64,000 nt of DNA from Arthrobacter sp. MAHUQ-56. GTDB lineage: Bacteria; Actinomycetota; Actinomycetes; Actinomycetales; Micrococcaceae. Location of the stretch: assembly GCF_019710585.1 (NCBI RefSeq), contig NZ_JAIFZQ010000008.1, positions 1-64,000 of the forward strand. Reading direction: 5' to 3'. The translations under genes and the position numbers were made by a program. The notes under the pieces were generated by a model. That model was not told the origin of the DNA. It made no database searches and saw only the letters and a list, made by a program, of their open reading frames with translations. How positions within the stretch are numbered: the stretch's first letter is position 1; each line of letters starts with the position of its first letter. Of this stretch, positions 35,826 through 45,694 are shown piece by piece.

Positions 35826-37247
35826 ATGACCACCATCGAAACAGCTGTACCCGCACAGGTCCGCTCCGAGCACGACCTGCTCGGGGACCGCGACGTACCG
35901 GCGCACGCCTACTGGGGCGTGCACACCCTCCGCGCCGTGGAGAACTTCCCCATTACAGGACAAAAACTGTCCTCCAACATGCACCTGGTCCGGGGCCTTG
36001 CCGCCGTGAAGCTGGCCGCCGCCCGCACCAACCGCGAGCTCGGCCTGCTGGACGCCGAGCGCGCCGATGCCATCGAACAGGCATGCCACGACGTGCTCGC
36101 CGGCCGCCTGGCCGACCAGTTCGTGGTGGACGTCGTCCAGGGCGGCGCCGGGACGTCGTCGAACATGAACGCCAACGAGGTCATCGCCAACCGTGCGCTG
36201 GAAATCCTGGGCCACCCCAAGGGCGACTACGCCCGGCTGCACCCCAACGACCACGTCAACCTCAGCCAGTCCACCAACGACGTGTACCCCACCGCAGTCA
36301 AGCTGGGCACCATCTTCGCCGCCCGGGAACTACTCGCAGCCCTCGAAGAACTCGAGGACGCCTGCGCTGCCAAGGCCATGGAATTCCGCACCGTGGTGAA
36401 GATGGGCCGCACCCAGCTGCAGGACGCCGTCCCCATGACCCTGGGCCAGGAGTTCGGCAGCTACGCCGTCACCATCGGCGAGGACCGGCTCCGCCTGGCG
36501 GAGGCAGAGCTGCTGATCCACGAGATCAACCTCGGCGCCACAGCAATCGGCACTGGACTGAACGCCCCGGCCGGCTACGCCGAAACAGCCTGCCGGCACC
36601 TGGCGGAGGTCACGGGGCTGCCCCTCGTGACCGCCGTCGACCTCATCGAAGCCACCCAGGACGTTGGAGCGTTCGTGCACCTGTCCGGCGTGCTGAAGCG
36701 CGTTGCGGTCAAACTGTCCAAGATCTGCAACGACCTCCGCCTGCTCTCCTCAGGGCCCCGCGCCGGCTTCGGCGAAATCAACCTGCCCGCTGTCCAGTCC
36801 GGGTCCTCCATCATGCCCGGCAAGATCAACCCGGTGATCCCGGAAGTGGTCTCCCAGGTGGCCTACGAAGTCATCGGCAACGACGTCACCATCACCATGG
36901 CCGCCGAAGCGGGCCAGCTGCAGCTCAACGCCTTCGAACCGATCATCGTCCACAGCCTCCACAAGAGCATCTCCCATCTGGAGGCAGCCTGCCGCACCCT
37001 CACGGCCCGCTGCATCCGGGGAATCACCGCCAACACAGAACACCTGCGCCGCACCGTGGAGCAGTCCATCGGCCTGGTGACCGCACTGAATCCCCACCTC
37101 GGCTACGCCACCGCCACTGCCATCGCGCAGGAAGCACTTGCCACCGGCAAGGGCGTGGCGGAACTGGTCCTGGAACACGGGCTCCTCACCGATGCCCAGC
37201 TCCAGGAACTCCTGAGCCCCGAACGCCTGGCCAACCTCAGCAAGTAG
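35826..37247 (+). CDS. aspA: aspartate ammonia-lyase
   Basis: 473 aa of the fumarase/aspartase superfamily. Conserved regions are GTSSNMNANEVIANRALE, HPNDHVNLSQSTNDVYPT, GRTQLQDAVPMTLGQEF and the flexible loop GSSIMPGKINPV near residues 325-336, which contains the catalytic serine. Forms fumarate and ammonia from aspartate. It lies between the asparaginase and permease genes. Fumarase is excluded by context and by ending in the aspartase-like tail. Confidence 0.9.
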   Translation: MTTIETAVPAQVRSEHDLLGDRDVPAHAYWGVHTLRAVENFPITGQKLSSNMHLVRGLAAVKLAAARTNRELGLLDAERADAIEQACHDVLAGRLADQFVVDVVQGGAGTSSNMNANEVIANRALEILGHPKGDYARLHPNDHVNLSQSTNDVYPTAVKLGTIFAARELLAALEELEDACAAKAMEFRTVVKMGRTQLQDAVPMTLGQEFGSYAVTIGEDRLRLAEAELLIHEINLGATAIGTGLNAPAGYAETACRHLAEVTGLPLVTAVDLIEATQDVGAFVHLSGVLKRVAVKLSKICNDLRLLSSGPRAGFGEINLPAVQSGSSIMPGKINPVIPEVVSQVAYEVIGNDVTITMAAEAGQLQLNAFEPIIVHSLHKSISHLEAACRTLTARCIRGITANTEHLRRTVEQSIGLVTALNPHLGYATATAIAQEALATGKGVAELVLEHGLLTDAQLQELLSPERLANLSK

Positions 37248-37343
37248 TCCCCACCTGCTCCCTCGCCTCGCAAGCTCGGCCAGGGAACCCGGCAGGCGTG
37301 GGCCCACCCACCACCACCCCCCCGTTTGTAAGGACACTCCCCA

Positions 37344-38858
37344 ATGACAAACACTTCCCTTCCAGACCACGTGATTGACGGTGGTCACGCGCACGCGTCC
37401 GAGACCTCCCTGCACGCCGAGGACAAGGGCTACCACAAGAACCTCAAGCCCCGGCAGATCCAGATGATCGCGATCGGCGGCGCTATCGGTACCGGCCTGT
37501 TCCTGGGCGCCGGCGGCCGGCTCAATGCGGCGGGCCCGTCCCTGGTCATCGCGTACGCGGTGTGCGGGTTCTTCGCGTTCCTGATCCTGCGCGCCCTGGG
37601 CGAACTGGTCCTGCACCGGCCCTCCTCGGGCTCGTTCGTCTCCTACGCCCGCGAATTCTTCGGCGAGAAGGCAGCGTTCGTCTCCGGCTGGTTCTACTGG
37701 ATCAACTGGGCCACCACCACCATCGTGGACATCACCGCCGCCGCCCTCTACATGCACTTCTTCGGCAACTACATCCCCTGGATGGCCGACGTCCCGCAGT
37801 GGGCCTGGGCACTGACCGCCCTCGTCGTCGTCCTTGCCCTGAACCTGGTGTCCGTGAAGGTCTTCGGCGAAATGGAATTCTGGTTCGCCCTGATCAAGGT
37901 CGCCGCCCTGGTCGCCTTCCTCATCATCGGCACCTACTTCGTCATCTTCGGCACCCCCGTGGACGGCCAGCAGCTCGGCATCAGCCTCCTGTCCGATAAC
38001 GGCGGCATCTTCCCCAACGGCCTGCTGCCCATGATCATCCTCATGCAGGGCGTCCTGTTCGCCTACGCCTCCATCGAACTCGTCGGCACCGCCGCCGGCG
38101 AAACCGAAAACCCCGAAAAGATCATGCCCAAGGCCATCAACTCCGTGGTCTTCCGCATCGCCGTGTTCTACGTCGGCTCCGTGATCCTGCTCGCCCTGCT
38201 GCTGCCGTTCACGTCCTACCAGAAGGGCGTCAGCCCCTTCGTGACGTTCTTCGGCTCCATCGGCGTCCAGGGCGTGGACGTCATCATGAACCTCGTGGTC
38301 CTCACCGCCGCCCTGTCCTCCCTGAACGCCGGGCTCTACTCCACGGGCCGGATCCTGCGCTCAATGTCCGTCAACGGCTCGGCCCCCAAGTTCGCCTCCC
38401 GCATGAACAAGGCAGGCGTCCCCTACGGCGGCATCGCCATCACCGCCGTGGTGTCCCTCCTGGGCGTCCCGCTGAACTACCTCGTCCCCGCCGAGGCGTT
38501 CGAAATCGTCCTGAACATCGCCTCCGTCGGCATCATCATGACCTGGGCCACGATCGTGCTGTGCCAGATCCAGCTCAAGCGCTGGGCAGACAAGGGCTGG
38601 GTGGAGCGCCCCTCGTTCCGCATGTTCGGCGCCCCCTACACCGGCTACCTCTCCCTGCTCTTCCTCATCGGCGTGCTGGTCATGGTCTTCATCGATTCAC
38701 CGCTCACCATGCTCGTGACGGCCATCGCGTCGGTCCTGATGGTGGCCGGCTGGTACGCCTGCCGGACCCACATCCGCGAAATTGCCGAAACCCGCGAAGG
38801 CTTCACCGGAATGTCCCCCGTGGTCGCCAACGCGCCGGCTGAGACCTTCAAGAAGTAA
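37344..38858 (+). CDS. amino-acid permease, probably for L-asparagine
   Basis: 504 aa APC-family transporter with twelve helices. The N-terminus [21 protein letters not shown] is the substrate-binding unwound helix 1 of the amino-acid transporter group; the protein resembles AnsP-type permeases along its length. Position after asparaginase and aspartase supports asparagine as substrate. Followed by a strong bidirectional terminator. Confidence 0.88.
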   Translation: MTNTSLPDHVIDGGHAHASETSLHAEDKGYHKNLKPRQIQMIAIGGAIGTGLFLGAGGRLNAAGPSLVIAYAVCGFFAFLILRALGELVLHRPSSGSFVSYAREFFGEKAAFVSGWFYWINWATTTIVDITAAALYMHFFGNYIPWMADVPQWAWALTALVVVLALNLVSVKVFGEMEFWFALIKVAALVAFLIIGTYFVIFGTPVDGQQLGISLLSDNGGIFPNGLLPMIILMQGVLFAYASIELVGTAAGETENPEKIMPKAINSVVFRIAVFYVGSVILLALLLPFTSYQKGVSPFVTFFGSIGVQGVDVIMNLVVLTAALSSLNAGLYSTGRILRSMSVNGSAPKFASRMNKAGVPYGGIAITAVVSLLGVPLNYLVPAEAFEIVLNIASVGIIMTWATIVLCQIQLKRWADKGWVERPSFRMFGAPYTGYLSLLFLIGVLVMVFIDSPLTMLVTAIASVLMVAGWYACRTHIREIAETREGFTGMSPVVANAPAETFKK

Positions 38859-38872
38859 CTGCCTTAAACGTC

Positions 38873-38922
38873 CGACGGCGGCACCTGGGTTCTGGAACAA
38901 ACCAGCCCAGGTGCCGCCGTCG
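38873..38922. terminator. bidirectional intrinsic terminator
   Basis: Arms CGACGGCGGCACCTGGG (38873-38889) and CCCAGGTGCCGCCGTCG (38906-38922) form a perfect 17-bp stem. It sits between the permease gene and the convergent gamma-glutamyltransferase gene and can serve both. Confidence 0.8.
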
Positions 38923-38946
38923 GGGTTTAACGGTGGTCTTCTCCGG

Positions 38947-40779
38947 TCACTTTGCCGGCTTCACCACCATGGCCGATCCGCCGCCGCGCCTGACCGGTTC
39001 CGCGGCCGCCAGGACCTGTCCATCCTTCAGGAACTCGATGGCCGTTGCCGCCCCAATCTCCGAGGCGGATGAGAACGAGTCGCCCGACGGGGTGAACTCG
39101 TGGCCGAAGCGGGAGGTCAGTGCGGCCCCGTACTTGTCAATGAAGGCCGGTTCGGCAGTGACCTTCGCGGTGTTCCGCTGTGCTGCGCGGGGTGCAGCGA
39201 TGGCGTCCGGGATGCTCATGCCCAGGTCAATGCGGTTCACCAGCGTCTGCAGGACGGTGGTGATGATGGTGGAACCGCCCGGGGAACCCAGCGCCAGGAA
39301 CGGCTTGTCGTCCTTCAGCAGGATCGTCGGGGACATGGACGAACGCGGGCGCTTGCCGGGCTCGATCCGGTTGGGATCGGTTGCGCTGTAGACGGTGGAA
39401 AAGTCGGTCAGCTCGTTGTTGAGCAGGAACCCGCGGCCGGGAACAACAATGCCGGAGCCGCCCGTCTGCTCGATGGTCAGCGTGTACTCCACCACGTTGC
39501 CCCACTTGTCCGAGACGGTCATGTTGGTGGTGGAGATGTTCTCTGTGTCCTTCTCGTCCGGGAGCGCGGCGGGATCCACGGGGCAGGTGCCGTCATACGA
39601 CTTCACGTCACCGGCCGCCACCGGCTTCGTCGCTGCGTGCGCGGGATCGAGCCCGCAGGCACGCTCCTTGCCGAAAATGGGATCCGTCAGTGCTTTGGTG
39701 GGAACTTTCACGAAGGCGGGGTCGCCAACGTACGCGGCCCTGTCCGCGAAGGCCAGGGCGCTGGCCTCGAGGTAGTGGTGAAGGACGGCAGGCTTGTCCT
39801 TCTTCAGGTCGGGCAGGTCGAACACGTCCAGGATGTTCAGCGACTCACCCACCGTGGTGCCGCCGCTGCTGGAGGGTGCCATGCCGTAGACGTCGTAGCC
39901 GCGGTAGTTCACGTGGGTGGGGGCCTGGTCCAGGGCCTTGTAGTTGGCAAGGTCCTTCGCCGTCATGGAACCCACCGGAACGGGGAGTTTGGTGTCCGGG
40001 GACTTCGGGGGCGCCTGGACAGTCTTGGCGATCTCGTCGGCGAGCGGGCCCGTGTAGAAGGCGTCCATGCCCTTACGCGCCAGCAGGCGGTACGTGTTCG
40101 CCAGGTCGTGGTTCTTGAACACCGAGCCCACTTCCGGGAGCTGCCCGCCCGGGAGGTAGAGGTCCTTGGTGGAAGTGAATGCCTCAAAGCGGACCTGGTT
40201 GTCCTTGGTCTGGCTGCGGAAGGTATCGTCCACCACGAAGCCGCGGTCGGCCACCTTGATGGCGGGTTTCAGGGCGTCCCCGAGGCTGATGCTTCCCCAG
40301 CGCTCCAGGGCGCGTTCCCAGGTGGCGGGTGTCCCGGGAACCCCCACCGAGACGCCGCTGGTCACCAGTTCCGGCGTGAAGTTGTAGGCCTTGCCCGTGG
40401 CGGGATCGATGAAGGCATCGTGCCGGATGCCCGCGGGTGCCGTCTCCCGGCCATCGATGGTGCTGACTTTCCGGGACTTTGCGTCGTAGTAGACGAAGTA
40501 GCCGCCCCCGCCGATGCCGGCGGAGTACGGCTCGGTCACCCCCAGGGTGGCTGCGGCGGCGACGGCAGCGTCCACGGCGTTCCCGCCCTTGCGCAGGACG
40601 TCGATGGCTGCCGCTGACGCTTCCGGGTCCACGGTACTGACGGCGCCACCGTAGCCGGTGGCGGTGGGCTCCTTGTCGGTTTGCCGTTCATCGGCAAAGG
40701 CCGGGCTGATGGCCCCGGTGGTCACGCTCACCGTCAATGCGGCGGTCAGGGCTGCGAGCCGGCGTCCGAAATGTGGCAT
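38947..40779 (-). CDS. ggt: gamma-glutamyltransferase
   Basis: 610 aa. Signal peptide of about 30 residues ends AFA-DE, so the enzyme is secreted. The large subunit region includes GGNAVDAAVAAAATLGVTEPYSAGIGGGGYFV (in parts) and EWD/ETAPAG-type loops; the autoprocessing site is in ISTTNMTVSD near residue 414, where Thr becomes the new N-terminus and nucleophile. PGGSTIITTVLQTLVN and NELTDFS complete the family pattern. It cleaves glutathione and other gamma-glutamyl compounds outside the cell. Confidence 0.93.
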   Translation of the reverse strand: MPHFGRRLAALTAALTVSVTTGAISPAFADERQTDKEPTATGYGGAVSTVDPEASAAAIDVLRKGGNAVDAAVAAAATLGVTEPYSAGIGGGGYFVYYDAKSRKVSTIDGRETAPAGIRHDAFIDPATGKAYNFTPELVTSGVSVGVPGTPATWERALERWGSISLGDALKPAIKVADRGFVVDDTFRSQTKDNQVRFEAFTSTKDLYLPGGQLPEVGSVFKNHDLANTYRLLARKGMDAFYTGPLADEIAKTVQAPPKSPDTKLPVPVGSMTAKDLANYKALDQAPTHVNYRGYDVYGMAPSSSGGTTVGESLNILDVFDLPDLKKDKPAVLHHYLEASALAFADRAAYVGDPAFVKVPTKALTDPIFGKERACGLDPAHAATKPVAAGDVKSYDGTCPVDPAALPDEKDTENISTTNMTVSDKWGNVVEYTLTIEQTGGSGIVVPGRGFLLNNELTDFSTVYSATDPNRIEPGKRPRSSMSPTILLKDDKPFLALGSPGGSTIITTVLQTLVNRIDLGMSIPDAIAAPRAAQRNTAKVTAEPAFIDKYGAALTSRFGHEFTPSGDSFSSASEIGAATAIEFLKDGQVLAAAEPVRRGGGSAMVVKPAK

Positions 40780-40878
40780 GGTGGCTCCTAAGAGGGGTTT
40801 GAGTGATGTGGGCCACGCTACTCTTCAGGTGGGACACACTCAACGGCCGGCGGTACGCGCCGCGGGAAGGGGTACGCC

Positions 40879-41826
40879 ATGCCAGGATCCAAGCTTGCGG
40901 TGGTGGGGGCGGGGAGTGTCGGCACTTCACTGGCGTACGCTGCCCTGATCCGCGGTTCTGCCAGCAGCATCGCGTTGTTCGACGTCAACGCGCCTAAGGC
41001 CGAGGCCGAGGCGCTCGATCTTGCCCACGGCAGCCAGTTCGCGGCAGCCTCCGCCTCGGTCAGCGGCGGCGGGGACATCGCCGTGACGGAAGGGGCCGAC
41101 GTCGTCGTCATCACGGCCGGTGCCAAGCAAAACCCCGGCCAGAGCCGCCTGGACCTGGCAGGCACCAATGTCCGCATCCTTGAGCAGCTGATGCCACAGC
41201 TGCTGGAGCAGGCACCCGATGCCGTCTATGTCCTGGTGACCAACCCCTGCGACGTCCTCACCGTGGCCGCGCAGCGCATTTCAGGGCTGCCCACCGAGCG
41301 GATTTTCTCCTCGGGCACGGTCCTGGACACCTCCCGGCTGCGGTGGCTGCTCGCCCGGCGCGCGGGCGTGTCCGTGGCAAGCGTCCATGCCAGCATGGTG
41401 GGCGAGCACGGCGATACCGAGTTCCCGCTGTGGTCCGGCGCCACGATCGGCCCCGTTCCCATCCGCGACTGGACGGACGGCGGCGAACGGATCTTCACAC
41501 CCGGCTACCTCACCGAAACCGCGCGTGAAGTCACGCAGGCCGCGTACAAGGTCATCGCCGGCAAGGGCGCCACGAACTACGCGATCGGGCTCTCCGGTGC
41601 CCGGATCGTGGAGGCGCTCCTGCGCGACGACAACGCCGTCCTGCCAGTCTCCACGGTGCTGTCCGGGCAGTACGGCATCTCGGGCGTGGCGCTGTCCCTT
41701 CCCAGCATCGTGGGGCGCGGGGGCGTTCGCCGCGTCCTGGACACACCCATGGACGACGGCGAACTGGCGGCACTGCAGCATTCCGCCAACACGTTACGGA
41801 ACACCATGGCCACGTTGGGGCTTTGA
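40879..41826 (+). CDS. ldh: L-lactate dehydrogenase
   Basis: 315 aa. NAD-binding [12 protein letters not shown], active-site [14 protein letters not shown] with Gln at the substrate-specificity position (malate dehydrogenases have Arg there), VTNPCDVLT, and GEHGD with the catalytic His near residue 177. The usual GEHGDS is GEHGDT here. Interconverts pyruvate and lactate with NADH. A GC-rich hairpin follows at 41842. Single-gene unit. Confidence 0.9.
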   Translation: MPGSKLAVVGAGSVGTSLAYAALIRGSASSIALFDVNAPKAEAEALDLAHGSQFAAASASVSGGGDIAVTEGADVVVITAGAKQNPGQSRLDLAGTNVRILEQLMPQLLEQAPDAVYVLVTNPCDVLTVAAQRISGLPTERIFSSGTVLDTSRLRWLLARRAGVSVASVHASMVGEHGDTEFPLWSGATIGPVPIRDWTDGGERIFTPGYLTETAREVTQAAYKVIAGKGATNYAIGLSGARIVEALLRDDNAVLPVSTVLSGQYGISGVALSLPSIVGRGGVRRVLDTPMDDGELAALQHSANTLRNTMATLGL

Positions 41827-41841
41827 ACGCGCGTCACGCAA

Positions 41842-41867
41842 CGCCGCCGCAACCTCGCGCGGCGGCG
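41842..41867 (+). terminator. putative terminator after ldh
   Basis: Nine-base-pair GC-rich stem (CGCCGCCGC / GCGGCGGCG) with an 8-nt loop, 16 nt after the ldh stop. The T-run is weak (GTTC), so termination may be partial. Confidence 0.4.
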
Positions 41868-41930
41868 GTTCGCATAAGCTCACAGAAGCGCACGCTGAAC
41901 GGCTCAACGACGAACCCACAGGAGTAACGC

Positions 41931-43247
41931 ATGACCAACTGGCGGATCAGGGATTTCCACTCGGCGGACCTGGACGGGATCCTGCACCTGTGGGAGACCC
42001 TCAAGGCGAACAATGTGGAACCGGTCTATGCCCTCTCCGAGGTGCTCGCGTCCTGCGAAAAGGACCACGCGGTGGTGGCGGTGCTGGGCGAGCAGGTGGT
42101 GGGCGCCGCCGTCGGCCGTGCTGCCCACGACCAGGGCTGGATCGTCTTCCTGGCCACCCTCCCTGAGTACCGTGGCCGCGGGATCGGCACCTCACTGCTC
42201 GCCGCCGTCGAAAACCGCATGGCGCCGCACGGGCTGAACAAGCTCTCCGCCCTGATGCCGGAATCGGAGACCCGGGTGGAGGCATTCCTGGGCCGCGGTT
42301 TCGCCTTGAAGAAGAACCTGCGGTACTTCGAGCGCACCATTCCCGTGCAGCGCCAGGAGCTTGGTGCCCTGGGCCAGCTGGGCGGCAGGGTCCTCGCCCG
42401 CGACCTGTGGGAGAACGTCGCCGGGATGCGCCGGGAAAAGGAACTGTTGGAGCGCCGCTTGGTGCTCCCCCTTGCCGAGGCGGACCTCGCGGACGAATTC
42501 GGTGTGGTGCCGCCGCGCGCCGTCGTCCTTTTCGGGCCCCCGGGCACCGGCAAGACCACCTTCGCCAAAGCCATCGCTTCCCGCCTGGAATGGCCGTTCG
42601 TGGAGGTGTTTCCGTCCCGGCTGGCGGCCGATCCGCAGGGCCTGGCCGGCGCACTCCGGGAGACGTTCCTGGAAATCGCCGAGCTCGAACACGCGGTGGT
42701 GTTCATCGACGAGGTGGAGGAAATCGCCTCCCAGCGCGCGGGGGATCCGCCGTCGCCGCTGCAGGGCGTCACCAACGAGCTGCTGAAGATCATCCCCGCG
42801 TTCCGCGAGCAGCCCGGCCGGCTGCTGGTGTGCGCCACGAACTTCATCCGTGCCCTGGACTCCGCGTTCCTGCGCCATGGCCGGTTCGATTACGTGATCC
42901 CGATCGGCCTGCCCGACCGGCAGGCGCGTGAGGCGATGTGGCAGCGGTTCATTCCCGCGCCGGTGGTGGATGACGTGGATGTGGAACTGTTGGTGGAACG
43001 CACGGAGGGTTTCTCCCCGGCGGACATCGAGTACGCGGCCCGCAGTGCCTCCCAGCGGGCGTTGGAGAAAGCAGTGTACGACGACGGCGGGCTGGCGTCC
43101 GGGGGCGAGGTTTCCGTTCGGGAGGCCGTGCGGAAGGGGCCCTCCACCCAGGATTACCTGGACGCGATCGGCGATACCCGGACCACGGTGAGCGAACAGG
43201 TCCACCAGGACTTCCTCGAAGACATCGACGCCCTGGGACGCGTCTGA
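41931..43247 (+). CDS. GNAT acetyltransferase-AAA+ ATPase fusion protein
   Basis: 438 aa. The N-terminal 140 residues are a GNAT domain: RIRDFHSADLDGILHLWE, acetyl-CoA loop ATLPEYRGRGIGTSLL. The C-terminal 290 residues are an AAA+ domain: Walker A GPPGTGKTT near residue 201, Walker B VVFIDEVEEI near 257, sensor-1 CATN and Arg finger RHGRFDY. The AAA part resembles FtsH/Cdc48-type single-ring ATPases. Linking the two suggests an ATP-driven remodeler that also acetylates its target, but no target or neighbour points to one. Function unknown. Gene stands between ldh and ltrA. Confidence 0.8.
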   Translation: MTNWRIRDFHSADLDGILHLWETLKANNVEPVYALSEVLASCEKDHAVVAVLGEQVVGAAVGRAAHDQGWIVFLATLPEYRGRGIGTSLLAAVENRMAPHGLNKLSALMPESETRVEAFLGRGFALKKNLRYFERTIPVQRQELGALGQLGGRVLARDLWENVAGMRREKELLERRLVLPLAEADLADEFGVVPPRAVVLFGPPGTGKTTFAKAIASRLEWPFVEVFPSRLAADPQGLAGALRETFLEIAELEHAVVFIDEVEEIASQRAGDPPSPLQGVTNELLKIIPAFREQPGRLLVCATNFIRALDSAFLRHGRFDYVIPIGLPDRQAREAMWQRFIPAPVVDDVDVELLVERTEGFSPADIEYAARSASQRALEKAVYDDGGLASGGEVSVREAVRKGPSTQDYLDAIGDTRTTVSEQVHQDFLEDIDALGRV

Positions 43248-43265
43248 CCCGGATATCTTTGAGGC

Positions 43266-44483
43266 ATGTCCTCCAACCCCCTCAGGCATGCCCTGGCCCG
43301 CATGGGCGGCCGGGACCCGCACGAACAGCACCGGACCGCCACTCCCCTTGAGCTCTTCTTCGACCTGACCTTCGTCATTGCCTTCGGCGTGGCCGGCGCC
43401 CAGTTCGCGCACGAGATAGCCGAAGCCCACTTCCTGCCGGGGCTCCTGGGGTTTTCTTTCGCGATGTTCGCGGTGATCTGGGCGTGGATCAACTTCACCT
43501 GGTTCGCCAGCGCCTACGACACCGACGATTGGGTGTTCCGGGTGGTCACCATGGTCCAGATCGTCGGGGTGCTGATCCTCGCCATGGGCATTGAGCCGAT
43601 GTTCCACTCGATCGTGGAGGGACAGCACGTGGACAACAGGGTCATCGTGGGCGGCTACGTGCTCATGCGGCTGGCCCTGGTGACGCAGTGGATCCGCGCG
43701 TCGCGGCAGGATCCGGCCCGCCGCGTCACGTGCCTGCGCTATGCGAAGTACCTGGCCGCCGTGCAGCTGGGCTGGATCGCCCTCCTGGTCATCGAGATGG
43801 ACGTGGCCACCACGTTCCTGCTCACGGTGCCGCTGATCATCCTGGAGATGGCCACCCCGTACGCGGCCGAACGGGGAGCCAGGACGCCGTGGCACGCGCA
43901 CCACATCGCAGAGCGCTACGGCCTGCTGGCGATCATCGCCCTGGGCGAATGCCTGATCGGGGCCATCGAAACCCTGCGCGCGATCGTGGCCAACCACGGC
44001 TGGAGCGTGGATGCCGCACTGGTGGGCTTCGGCGGGACTGCCCTCGCTTTCGGCATGTGGTGGGTGTACTTCCTGCTTCCCGCAGGGCGGGCGCTCCACC
44101 ACCGGCGCCACCGCTCCTTTGTGTTCGGGTACGGGCACATTCCGGTCTTCGCGGCCATCGCGGCCACCGGCGCGGGACTCCACGTGGCCGCCTACTACAT
44201 CGACCACGAGGCCCACATCAGCGCGGCCGCCGTGGTGGCCAGCATCGCGGTCCCGGTAGCCGTCTTCAAGCTTGCCCTCACCTGGCTCCATGGTGTGATG
44301 GTCGGCCCGGACCGTGTGGTCACGGCTGTCGCCGCGGGGGTACTGGCGCTGCTCGCCGGCGCCGTCGGCCTCGCGGCGGCGGGCGCCTCGGTCCCGGTTT
44401 CGCTGATGGTCATCGTCCTGGCCGTTGCTGCCTCCGTCGTCGTCGACGAACGCCGCGGGGCTATTGCTTCCCGTACCCGCTGA
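43266..44483 (+). CDS. ltrA: low-temperature-requirement protein A (LtrA) family membrane protein
   Basis: 405 aa with about ten to twelve helices. The family signature ELFFDLTFVIAFGVAGAQFAHE near residue 30, FAWIWINFTWFASAYDTDD-type motif and GECLIGAIE region are conserved. Function unknown apart from a cold-growth phenotype first described in Listeria. The last 23 nt overlap the 3' end of the convergent gluQRS gene. Confidence 0.85.
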   Translation: MSSNPLRHALARMGGRDPHEQHRTATPLELFFDLTFVIAFGVAGAQFAHEIAEAHFLPGLLGFSFAMFAVIWAWINFTWFASAYDTDDWVFRVVTMVQIVGVLILAMGIEPMFHSIVEGQHVDNRVIVGGYVLMRLALVTQWIRASRQDPARRVTCLRYAKYLAAVQLGWIALLVIEMDVATTFLLTVPLIILEMATPYAAERGARTPWHAHHIAERYGLLAIIALGECLIGAIETLRAIVANHGWSVDAALVGFGGTALAFGMWWVYFLLPAGRALHHRRHRSFVFGYGHIPVFAAIAATGAGLHVAAYYIDHEAHISAAAVVASIAVPVAVFKLALTWLHGVMVGPDRVVTAVAAGVLALLAGAVGLAAAGASVPVSLMVIVLAVAASVVVDERRGAIASRTR

Positions 44484-45366
44484 CGGCGAGGGGATGCCAT
44501 TCCCACGGTTCCCTCGGCAGGCTCGCAGGGTTAAACGCGGGCAGGGCGTGCTCCAAGGTCCCGGCGGGCAGGCCCAGGGATGCGAGGAGCCGGTCCCGGA
44601 CCTCCTCCACCCGGACTCCGGTCCGCGCAAGGTCGGCGAGCGTCACCGCGCCGTCGCGCTTGGCCAGCCGTACGCCGTCGTGGTTCACCACCAGGGGCAC
44701 GTGCGCATATTCCGGAACGGGAATATGCAAGAGGGACGCGAGGTAGGCCTGGCGCGGCGTGGACGGTAGCAGGTCGTCGCCGCGGACCACCTGGTCTATG
44801 CCTTGCGCGGCATCATCCACCACCACAGCGAGGTTATAGGCGGTCACGCCATCATTGCGCCGCAGCACGAAGTCGTCGACGACGCCCGTGAAGTCACCAT
44901 GGAGGACGTCGTGGACGGTGAATTCCGCAACGCGGGCGCGCAGGCGGAGTGCCGCGGGCCTCGTGGAGCGCTTGAATTCCAGTTCGGCGGGTTCGAGGTT
45001 GCGGCAGGTTCCGGGGTAGGCGCCCTGCGGGGCGTGAGGCGCCGACGCCGCCTCCTGGATCTCCCGGCGCGTGCAGAAGCATTCGTAGGTGAGTCCGGCT
45101 TCCTCCAGCCGGGCGATTGCCGCTGCATAGAGCTGGCCGCGGTCCGTCTGGCGGACGGCCTCACCGTCCCAGGTCACCCCGATTGCCTGCAGGTCGCGAA
45201 GCTGCTCCGCCTCCGCCCCGGCGCGTGCACGGTCCAGGTCCTCCACCCGCAGCAGGAACTTCCGGCCCGTGGAGCGGGCGAAGAGCCAGGCAAGGATGGC
45301 GGTGCGGAGGTTCCCAACGTGCAGCTCGCCGGAGGGACTGGGGGCGAAGCGGCCGGCGGAGGTCAT
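44461..45366 (-). CDS. gluQ: glutamyl-Q tRNA(Asp) synthetase
   Basis: 301 aa, a class I GluRS paralogue lacking the anticodon-binding domain. The HIGH-like motif is PSGELHVGN and the KMSKS-like one is VRLAKRDGAV; the zinc-binding region with CFCTRREI and TCRNLEP is present. It attaches glutamate to queuosine at position 34 of tRNA(Asp). The gene's presence implies a queuosine salvage or synthesis capacity elsewhere in the genome. Monocistronic, overlapping ltrA by 23 nt at the 3' ends. Confidence 0.9.
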   Translation of the reverse strand: MTSAGRFAPSPSGELHVGNLRTAILAWLFARSTGRKFLLRVEDLDRARAGAEAEQLRDLQAIGVTWDGEAVRQTDRGQLYAAAIARLEEAGLTYECFCTRREIQEAASAPHAPQGAYPGTCRNLEPAELEFKRSTRPAALRLRARVAEFTVHDVLHGDFTGVVDDFVLRRNDGVTAYNLAVVVDDAAQGIDQVVRGDDLLPSTPRQAYLASLLHIPVPEYAHVPLVVNHDGVRLAKRDGAVTLADLARTGVRVEEVRDRLLASLGLPAGTLEHALPAFNPASLPREPWEWHPLAVSGYGKQ

Positions 45367-45391
45367 GGATCCACTTTAGGCGTAACAACAC

Positions 45392-45452
45392 AAGAGCCCC
45401 TCAGCTACCGATGACTCCGGAAAATGCCGACGTCGGTAGCTCAGGGGCTCTT
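45392..45452. repeat. 20-bp inverted repeat (one mismatch) with 21-nt loop
   Basis: AAGAGCCCCTCAGCTACCGA (45392-45411) and TCGGTAGCTCAGGGGCTCTT (45433-45452) pair at 19 of 20 positions. It lies between divergent genes (gluQ and an Lrp gene), so it is not an ordinary terminator. It could attenuate gluQ, end an antisense transcript, or be a dispersed REP-like element. The other 45367-45694 sequence shows no gene. Confidence 0.7.
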
Positions 45453-45694
45453 GCCGTGTGGTGCGGAATGACAATGCGTGAACAAGAGTCAATCAGCGGC
45501 GGCATCCTTGCGGGAAACCTGTTCCAGGGACCGGGTGGTGTGCCGGGGCTCCTGTAGCCTGCGGGAGCCGGCGGTAGCCTGCATCCCTTGTTGCCAACAT
45601 TTGAGCAGTACTCCTACAGTTAGTGCAACCGGACCCTGCCCAACTGGTCAATCTGATTGGTCCGGGCGCCCATCGACGACAGGAACTGATCACA

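Noticed and set aside
42192..44630. Very long open frame on the minus strand (over 800 codons)
   Set aside because: It lies opposite the GNAT-AAA+ and ltrA genes, which have clear domains. The frame is Gly/Asp/His-rich antisense sequence caused by high GC content and has no recognisable motif.
45433..45452. tRNA-like TCGGTAGCTCAGGGGCTCTT stretch
   Set aside because: It resembles a D-arm only because of the palindrome; no acceptor stem, anticodon loop or T arm follows.
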